A stretch of DNA of 64,000 nt, taken from the NCBI GenBank assembly GCA_964496435.1, contig CAZBZP010000018.1, positions 1 to 64,000 of the forward strand. Reading direction: 5' to 3'. Positions 55,108-61,548 of the stretch are shown one piece after another. Within the stretch, counting starts at the first letter, position 1. Each line of letters begins with the position of its first letter. Under the pieces are notes generated by a model. The model was not told the origin of the DNA, made no database searches, and was given only the letters and a program-made list of their open reading frames with translations. The position numbers were made by a program, and so were the translations under genes. The DNA comes from Berkiella sp964496435 (GTDB taxonomy: Bacteria > Pseudomonadota > Gammaproteobacteria > Berkiellales > Berkiellaceae).

Positions 55108-55141
55108 CCCCAGTTCTGCACCAAAGCGTGCACTCCTGGGG
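55108..55141 (+). terminator. Two-part stem-loop behind uvrD
   Basis: CCCCAG-TTC-TGCAC-CAAAGC-GTGCA-CTC-CTGGGG: a 6-bp and a 5-bp stem separated by a symmetric 3x3 internal loop. It starts 48 bp after the uvrD stop. The following CTTCATTCG is a poor U-tract, so it may be a transcript-end stabiliser or a fragment of a repeat rather than a true terminator. Confidence 0.4.
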
Positions 55142-55272
55142 CTTCATTCGTTCGCATGGAATGATCTTAATTTTCAGGCACTTTCTCACACAATGTGCTT
55201 TGCGGTTTTAGAATATATATCCCACCACTATCAACTACATTGAAGCAAAAATTCTTTATATCTCATTAGAGT

Positions 55273-55302
55273 TTGTATAGAGATTACATTCCTTTGTATA
55301 TA
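55273..55302 (+). promoter_or_regulatory. Candidate promoter of the 1285-aa gene
   Basis: TTGTAT (55273-55278), an 18-bp spacer and TATATA (55297-55302). A start near 55309 would give an 85-nt leader that includes the terminator-like hairpin at 55361-55380. Confidence 0.4.
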
Positions 55303-55360
55303 CGCTAGATTTTAAGCCATGGAACTATTTTACCCTAGCCCAAGTCGTATCCTTTATAAG

Positions 55361-55380
55361 GGGCTTTAAGCCCGTTTTTT
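55361..55380 (+). terminator. Intrinsic terminator-like hairpin in the leader of the 1285-aa gene
   Basis: GGGCT-TTA-AGCCC followed by GTTTTTT, ending 15 bp before the start codon. It has the full form of a factor-independent terminator, though the stem is only 5 bp. It either ends transcripts from uvrD or acts as an attenuator for the downstream gene. Confidence 0.6.
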
Positions 55381-55395
55381 ATGCGGTGAGGGACG

Positions 55396-58300
55396 ATGCT
55401 AAACAAACCTCCAATTTCCCAGCTTGATGCTATTGCAGAAGGTGTAGGTTCATTTTCAAATTATTCAGGTATGAATGGGAAACCTATACATGGTAATGGC
55501 CCGCCGCATGCTGTTGAACAAGCATTTTTAGCAAAAGAATTAATCAGTCAAATTAGTCCAAAAGGTGACTGGAAAAACTCAGCAGTAACCGAATTAGAAA
55601 AACCACTGTCTAAACAAAATGCTTCCAAAAAAGTGACCATTAGCACAAAGGGAAACGGTTTGGCAAATGCTGCTTTTGGCTCTGGCGAAGTCAAAGTTTC
55701 TGTTAAAACACTTCAAAAATTGAGTGATTCAGCACGAATTGTGACTAGCTCAGAGTTGGTTCCGCCACAATTGTTTTTAGAAATGCAAAAAATGAATATA
55801 CAGGCACAAGATAAAAGAAGTCTAAAGGAAGTATTGGGAACTAAATTTAACGAAAATGATTATCAAAAATATGGCTTTTCTAGCAAAGAACAATTCAACA
55901 AAGTTGCAGATATACAACTTAATTTTCTCGCCTGTGGTGTTTGTCATTCACAAGAAACTCATTTTTTTACAGAACAACATAAAGTAGGAAGCACTTCAGT
56001 AAATAAGTTAAGAGATGTTGATTTAGATAAAGCGACACCTAATGTACTTCTCTCTACACCGGGGATTAATTTTGCTTATGGTGGAAAAAATGGCCGCGCT
56101 GAAATCGATGATCAGACGGCAAAAATGCTCATTGATAATATGTGGCGAGGGGTCTTAACTTCTGCTGCTGCTCAAAACTGTGAAGTACTTTCATTTTCTG
56201 CTATAGGCCTAGGTGCCTTTACAACACCGGATATGAGATCAAAACATGCCACCATGTATTATGAAAGCTTAATGAAGATGCTAGAAGAGCCAGAACTTAA
56301 AGGTAAATTTAAATCTATTTATTTAAACCCTATCGGGACATCTGCAGAATTACAAAAAGCCATTGCAAGTAATCCAGATTCGGTGGTTAAACCGTTTAAT
56401 GGCGATGTCAAATTCTTGGCCGTGGAGTTTGCCAAACAGAATGTAAAATGTGGCCTATTAAACCCTTCTGATCCAGATGTCATGTGGGGAAAATATGATG
56501 TGGGCGAATATTATAAAAATGGACATTATGTTGGCGAAGAAGATTTAGCCGCAACATCTACAGCTTGTTTGGGCAGCAAAGGCATCAGCGATGTCTATAC
56601 AAACAAAGCTAAAATTAGTAGTGTTGCTGAAATACAATTGGCAGAAAAAATATTAGAAACATCTATTCCTATGTCAAAGCTTTTAGATGAAAAACAAAAG
56701 AAGCAAACTCAGCCAATAAATCAAGCAGCAACAACGCAAATTGTGACAACACAAAAGATATTACCTGAAACGGTAAAGACGATTTTTCAATCTGCGCCCG
56801 AAGGAAAAACGTACAACGATCCTGATAACAGAGTTAATGTGAAAAATGCTATCTCTGATATTCTTGAAAAAAAGGGAGTCCCGTTAAATGAACGATCTCA
56901 AATTTCCGTTAATTATAATTTTGATGCAGGGTATTTTGTTGAGGCAACCCCAAATGGATTATCAGAGCTCAATAAAGCAATAAAACAAACGCAAGATAAA
57001 AATTTACAAGCGCAAGCCCAAGGGCAAGTAAAAGCAGAACAAGTATCTACGCCACAGCCGTCTTTGTCATCACAAGCAACTGCGCCTCAAGCTAATAATA
57101 GTTTACTTAAAAAATGGGCAGAGGATGACAAAAGCTTTGAAGAAGCAAATGCTCAAAAAGCGCAAGTAAAGGCGGCAGCTGAAAAATCTGCAAATAGTTT
57201 AGTGGCATTTTCTAAAGCATCACCCGCTCAGATAGAATATCGCCAACAAGGATTTCATCCAGAAACGGGAGCGTTTGGTCCCTTGCAATCTGTTATGTTT
57301 AAATTTAATACTGAAAAAGAGCGCAATGATTTTGTAGCGTCATTTTCAAATAATAAAGTTATCCCTCAAGGTTGCCAAACAGGGCAAGCCGTTGATGGAA
57401 CGCATTTTGTTAATATCGGTGTTGGTGCGCTTAGCAATCTTTCCCAAAAAATTGTGCAAGCACAAAATGCGCCAGTTACACCGCAAGTACAGACGCAAAC
57501 TTATGCACTTAATAATGAAATGATTAGAAATCTTTATCTTGACGCTAATGCGCATGATAAAGCTTTTTCAGGCACATCAGATAAAAGACTCACCAATTTA
57601 GTTCAGTATGCATTAGAAAGAGAGGGCATTACTGACAGAAGAATGGCGATTACTGGTTATCACAATGGTAACGATGGTTACATGGTGAAGATGACGCCAG
57701 AAGCGTACGGAAAATTAACCCAAATTGCCAAAGCTGCCCAAGAAAAAGAAGTAAAAAAGGAAGCGACTATTCAGCCGCCTCAACCTCAGGTGCCCACACA
57801 AGCTCCTCAAGCCACTCAAACCCAATATAAATCATTTTCCTTACAAGATAAGTGGGCCATGGATAGCCAAATGATGGGTGCTCAAAATTTGTCTCAAGCG
57901 CAGACTAAAACGCCGCATGCGACTCAAGCCCAATATAAATCATTTTCCTTACAAGATAAGTGGGCCATGGACAGCCAAATGATGGGCGCTCAAAATATCC
58001 CTCAAGCTCAAGTGCCTACACCTCAAACACCACAGTTTCAAGCGCCACAAAAGCCACCTATGCCACGACCCATTGATAACGACATGGTCAGAGCAATATA
58101 TCAAGCCGCAGGAAAAGAGTATAAAGGTGGTGATAGCAAAGTAATAAGCGCGGATTTAACAGCCGCGGTTAATGAAATCCTAGAAAAGCAAAAATTTAAT
58201 GCGAATGGTGCACCACCTGTGCAAGTGAACCCGTTGCACGGCGGTCAATATAGTGTGCTGATTACACCACAAGCATTTGAAGCTGTGCAAAAGGCCGTTG

Positions 58301-59253
58301 CGCCAGCCTTGCAACAAGTTAAAGAACAAAAAGCGCAGCAAGAGCAAGAAAGAAAGGAGCAAGCTGCAAAAGAAAGAGAAGTAGCGAAAGGCGTCGCTTT
58401 TGAAAAAATTGGAAAGGCAGAAAATTACAATGAATTTATGTCCGCTTTGGCCGAATATGGTAAATTCGAACACCATCGTCAAATGAGCCCGCAAACTTTA
58501 CAGGCGATTGAAGCCAAAAGAAAAGAAATGTTTGAAAAAGCAGCACAAGCAAAAGCCGCCGCAGGTCAGCCGACGAGTCCAAGTCAGCCTATTCCTGCAC
58601 AAGTAACGGCGCAGGCAGCACCAAAACCGCTGCCAAAACTGCCACCAACGATGAATGAAAATAAGCCATCTTCTGCGCAGACGAACTCGCCGCCCTCATT
58701 AAATGGTGCATTAAATGCACTACTCGAGGGAAAGCCCCAGGTGCCAGTTTCTAAGGTGAATGAGCCTAAACCTTTGCCTGTGGCACCTAGCAAAATGCTC
58801 GCAACGGCAAGCAAACTTGCAGATGAGGGTAATGTAAGAGGTGTGGCAGATTTGCTAGAGCTGAGCACCAACACTTTAGAGATGGCAGCAAAGAGCCCAC
58901 ATGCCCCAAAACAATGGATGCCCAATAAAGAGGAAGGCCCTATGATAGAAGGGATTGTGAATAGAGCCGAACAAAGAGCACCATCTTCTGAGCATGTTGG
59001 CATCTTGCGTAAAAATTTCGAAAGCTTTAAAGAATCATTCCAAAAAGTCTTTAAAGAAGTCAAAAAAGTGACCCAAGAATTGGGACAAAATTTACAACAA
59101 AAATTAGATTCACTCGCCCAATTTCAACCTGCTAGCCTTTCTATGTTTAATAAAGCGGTAAAGGATCTTAAGGACCAAAAAGCACAAAAAGCCCAAGCAC
59201 CACTCACAGAAAATGCACAAGATAAAAAGAATTCAGGTGCTAGGTTACGCTAA
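55396..59253 (+). CDS. Very large macrodomain-like protein, probable secreted effector
   Basis: 1285 residues, no signal peptide or membrane segment. Residues about 205-330 resemble a macrodomain: NVLLSTPGINFAYGG, then SFSAIGLGAFTTPDM where macrodomains have AIGTGVFGFP. A linked block at 347-398 contains GLLNPSDPDVMWGKYDVGEY. Residues 456-537, 704-785 and 893-975 are three copies of an 80-residue module (I/V-R-x-I/L-Y...ILEKxG...GGYxVxxTP...AxxxAQ), joined by Gln/Pro/Ala-rich linkers. A 36-residue unit is duplicated at 807-878. Residues 970-1055 look coiled-coil; the tail is Lys/Gln-rich. GAGGG precedes the ATG. This build fits Dot/Icm-type effectors; substrate and secretion are inference. 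Confidence 0.75.
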   Translation: MLNKPPISQLDAIAEGVGSFSNYSGMNGKPIHGNGPPHAVEQAFLAKELISQISPKGDWKNSAVTELEKPLSKQNASKKVTISTKGNGLANAAFGSGEVKVSVKTLQKLSDSARIVTSSELVPPQLFLEMQKMNIQAQDKRSLKEVLGTKFNENDYQKYGFSSKEQFNKVADIQLNFLACGVCHSQETHFFTEQHKVGSTSVNKLRDVDLDKATPNVLLSTPGINFAYGGKNGRAEIDDQTAKMLIDNMWRGVLTSAAAQNCEVLSFSAIGLGAFTTPDMRSKHATMYYESLMKMLEEPELKGKFKSIYLNPIGTSAELQKAIASNPDSVVKPFNGDVKFLAVEFAKQNVKCGLLNPSDPDVMWGKYDVGEYYKNGHYVGEEDLAATSTACLGSKGISDVYTNKAKISSVAEIQLAEKILETSIPMSKLLDEKQKKQTQPINQAATTQIVTTQKILPETVKTIFQSAPEGKTYNDPDNRVNVKNAISDILEKKGVPLNERSQISVNYNFDAGYFVEATPNGLSELNKAIKQTQDKNLQAQAQGQVKAEQVSTPQPSLSSQATAPQANNSLLKKWAEDDKSFEEANAQKAQVKAAAEKSANSLVAFSKASPAQIEYRQQGFHPETGAFGPLQSVMFKFNTEKERNDFVASFSNNKVIPQGCQTGQAVDGTHFVNIGVGALSNLSQKIVQAQNAPVTPQVQTQTYALNNEMIRNLYLDANAHDKAFSGTSDKRLTNLVQYALEREGITDRRMAITGYHNGNDGYMVKMTPEAYGKLTQIAKAAQEKEVKKEATIQPPQPQVPTQAPQATQTQYKSFSLQDKWAMDSQMMGAQNLSQAQTKTPHATQAQYKSFSLQDKWAMDSQMMGAQNIPQAQVPTPQTPQFQAPQKPPMPRPIDNDMVRAIYQAAGKEYKGGDSKVISADLTAAVNEILEKQKFNANGAPPVQVNPLHGGQYSVLITPQAFEAVQKAVAPALQQVKEQKAQQEQERKEQAAKEREVAKGVAFEKIGKAENYNEFMSALAEYGKFEHHRQMSPQTLQAIEAKRKEMFEKAAQAKAAAGQPTSPSQPIPAQVTAQAAPKPLPKLPPTMNENKPSSAQTNSPPSLNGALNALLEGKPQVPVSKVNEPKPLPVAPSKMLATASKLADEGNVRGVADLLELSTNTLEMAAKSPHAPKQWMPNKEEGPMIEGIVNRAEQRAPSSEHVGILRKNFESFKESFQKVFKEVKKVTQELGQNLQQKLDSLAQFQPASLSMFNKAVKDLKDQKAQKAQAPLTENAQDKKNSGARLR
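57814..58029 (+). repeat. In-frame 108-bp tandem repeat, two copies
   Basis: Units 57814-57921 and 57922-58029 code for 36 residues each, starting TQTQYKSFSLQDKW and TQAQYKSFSLQDKW. The first 80 bp are nearly identical with mainly synonymous changes, indicating a recent duplication. A more diverged third copy (SLLKKWAEDDKSF, residues 569-581) lies earlier in the same protein. Confidence 0.9.
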
Positions 59254-59373
59254 GCATTCTTTTACATGGCGTTGAGCCTTAAAAAAAGTTAAAATACCTC
59301 ATTGATTATAACTATTTTGTAACAAAACTAACGAAAATGCGTTAGTGCAATTTATACAAACCTGCAGCCAACG

Positions 59374-61548
59374 ATGACCCAACAAGCCTTAGAATCACCC
59401 ATTTCCCTCCAAGGGCGTATCGAAAAAGTCATTTTCACTAATCCTGATAATGGCTACACCGTATTGCAACTTAAAGTAAAAGATAAAACCCAAGATAAAG
59501 TCACTGTTGTTGGTTACTTCGATAAAGCCTTCACTCAAGAACAGGTTACCTTTTATGGAAATTGGCAAGAACACGCACTGCATGGACGTCAATTTATGGC
59601 TTTGTTGTGCGAGCAAATAACCCAATCCTTGCCGATGGAAAAATTCTTAGTTGAATATATCGATGGCGTGGGGCCATCCTATGCAAAAAAATTGATTGAT
59701 AAATTTGGTGATGAATTATCCACTATCTTAAATAAAAATCCTGAACGTTTAAAAGAAGTTGCCGGGGTTGGGGAGAGTCGTTATCAGCAAATCGTTTCTA
59801 GTTGGCAAGCGCAAAGATCATCACATGAGATGGTGTTGTTTTTAACCAGTCATGGTTTGCATTTTGGACAAGCGGCCAAAGTGGCCAAACGCTACGGCGC
59901 CAAAGCAATTGATATTGTGAATGAGAATCCCTATCGCTTAATTGAAGATATTGAGGGAATTGGCTTTCAGACGGCAGATAACTTGGCATTAAAACTATCC
60001 TTTGCTGTGGATGACTCAAGAAGGTTGCAAGGTGGATTGCTCTATTTATTGCAACAAGCGACACGTGATGGGCATTGTGGTATGCCGCAAGCACGCTTAC
60101 TTGAAAAAGCAAGAGATCTGCTAAAGGTAACGCTTAAACCTTTAGAAGACGCTTTGCACGAAGCCAAAGAAAGAGAGCAAATTGTACTAACAACAGCACA
60201 AGGTGTGCCTTGTGTCTTTTTGCCCATGCTGTATCAACAAGAACAAATTATTGCCACAGGTTTAAAAGCACTGATGGCATCAAAAGTTGACGAAGATGCT
60301 AAAAGTTTGATGCAACTACTTGAGAAGGTCATTGAGGAAGAGGACTTGCCCTTAACTGAAGAGCAGCAACAAGCTGCCTTTTTAGCGCTTAATTCAAAAG
60401 TGTTTGTTCTTACCGGCGGTCCTGGTGTGGGTAAGACAACCCTCATCAAAATATTACTTAAAGTTTTCTTAAAGCAAAATAAAAGCGTTGCCTTAGGTGC
60501 GCCAACAGGGAGAGCGGCAAAGCGTATCAGTGAATCCACAGGAGAAAATGCAAAAACGATTCATCGCCTATTAGAGTATGATGCCTTTACGCATACCTTT
60601 GGTTACCATCCACATTTTCCCTTACCTTATGATGTGGTTATTCTTGATGAATCATCGATGCTAGACGTGCCTTTGTGCGCTAGCGTGGTCCAAGCCCTCA
60701 AAGAGGGAGCGCAAATCATTTTTGTCGGCGACGTTGATCAGCTATCCGCCGTAGGGCCAGGAGATGTGCTAAAATCTCTAATTCGTTCTGGCAAAATTCC
60801 TTTTTATGCTTTAAAAGCTATTTTTCGCCAAGCAGCAACCAGCCAAATTATTGTGAATGCGCATCGTGTGAATCAAGGTTTAATGCCCAGCGTTGACAAA
60901 AATGATAATAGAGATTTTTTCCTAATTCGCTCAAATAATCCACAAGAACAACAACAGAAAATAGTCGATATCATCATCAACAGTTTGCCACTGCGTTTTG
61001 GGATTTCAGCTATAGATGATATCCAATTGCTATCCCCCATGAACGGTGGACCCTTGGGTGTTGATAGTTTAAATATACTTTTACAAGAAAGATTGAATCC
61101 CACTTCCGATGATAAAAAAGAAATGAAACATCACAATGGTGTTTTGCGTGTTGATGACAAGGTGATTCAAATAGTCAACAATTATGAAAAAAACGTGTTT
61201 AACGGCGACGTGGGTAGAATCATCAAGATTGATAACAATCTTAGAAAATTTGTCGTGATGTTTGATAAAACGGAAATTGAATATCAATTTAAAGAAATAG
61301 AGCAACTACGCCTTGCTTATGCTATCACCATTCACAAGTCACAAGGCTCGGAATACCCTGCTGTGGTGGTGAGTTTGTCCATGAGTCAACGCATCATGCT
61401 AAAACGTAATCTACTTTATACCGCAATGACGCGTGGTAAAGCCTGTGTGGTTGTGATAGGTGAGCCAGAGGCTCTTACCTGTGCCATTAAGCGGGGTGAA
61501 GTGCTAACGCGAGTCAACAAATTAGAGGATTGGTTAAAAGATGAGTAA
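59374..61548 (+). CDS. recD2: RecD2-type ATP-dependent DNA helicase
   Basis: 5'-3' superfamily 1B helicase of the RecBC-independent RecD2 family. It has 724 residues. The N-terminal OB-like part (EKVIFTNPDNGYTVLQLKV) and tandem helix-hairpin-helix region (IDGVGPSYAKKLIDKFG, VAGVGESRYQQI) mark RecD2. The motor follows with LTGGPGVGKTTLIKILL (Walker A), VVILDESSMLDVPL, VGDVDQLSAVGPGDVLKSL and the C-terminal AYAITIHKSQGSEYPAVVV and NLLYTAMTRGK. It overlaps polA by 8 bp, so the two are translationally linked and probably act together in repair. Confidence 0.94.
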   Translation: MTQQALESPISLQGRIEKVIFTNPDNGYTVLQLKVKDKTQDKVTVVGYFDKAFTQEQVTFYGNWQEHALHGRQFMALLCEQITQSLPMEKFLVEYIDGVGPSYAKKLIDKFGDELSTILNKNPERLKEVAGVGESRYQQIVSSWQAQRSSHEMVLFLTSHGLHFGQAAKVAKRYGAKAIDIVNENPYRLIEDIEGIGFQTADNLALKLSFAVDDSRRLQGGLLYLLQQATRDGHCGMPQARLLEKARDLLKVTLKPLEDALHEAKEREQIVLTTAQGVPCVFLPMLYQQEQIIATGLKALMASKVDEDAKSLMQLLEKVIEEEDLPLTEEQQQAAFLALNSKVFVLTGGPGVGKTTLIKILLKVFLKQNKSVALGAPTGRAAKRISESTGENAKTIHRLLEYDAFTHTFGYHPHFPLPYDVVILDESSMLDVPLCASVVQALKEGAQIIFVGDVDQLSAVGPGDVLKSLIRSGKIPFYALKAIFRQAATSQIIVNAHRVNQGLMPSVDKNDNRDFFLIRSNNPQEQQQKIVDIIINSLPLRFGISAIDDIQLLSPMNGGPLGVDSLNILLQERLNPTSDDKKEMKHHNGVLRVDDKVIQIVNNYEKNVFNGDVGRIIKIDNNLRKFVVMFDKTEIEYQFKEIEQLRLAYAITIHKSQGSEYPAVVVSLSMSQRIMLKRNLLYTAMTRGKACVVVIGEPEALTCAIKRGEVLTRVNKLEDWLKDE

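Larger units (their letters stand above)
55061..55395. other. Intergenic region between uvrD and the 1285-aa gene
   Basis: 335 bp without a gene. It contains a two-part stem-loop after uvrD (55108-55141), a candidate promoter (55273-55302), and an intrinsic-terminator hairpin just before the next start codon (55361-55380). CTTAATTTT at about 55170 resembles one half of a PmrA-type box, but no second half at the right distance is visible. Confidence 0.6.

Noticed and set aside
58584..59063. 159-residue open frame opposite the large gene
   Set aside because: Antisense shadow within a low-complexity Pro/Ala/Lys-rich coding stretch.
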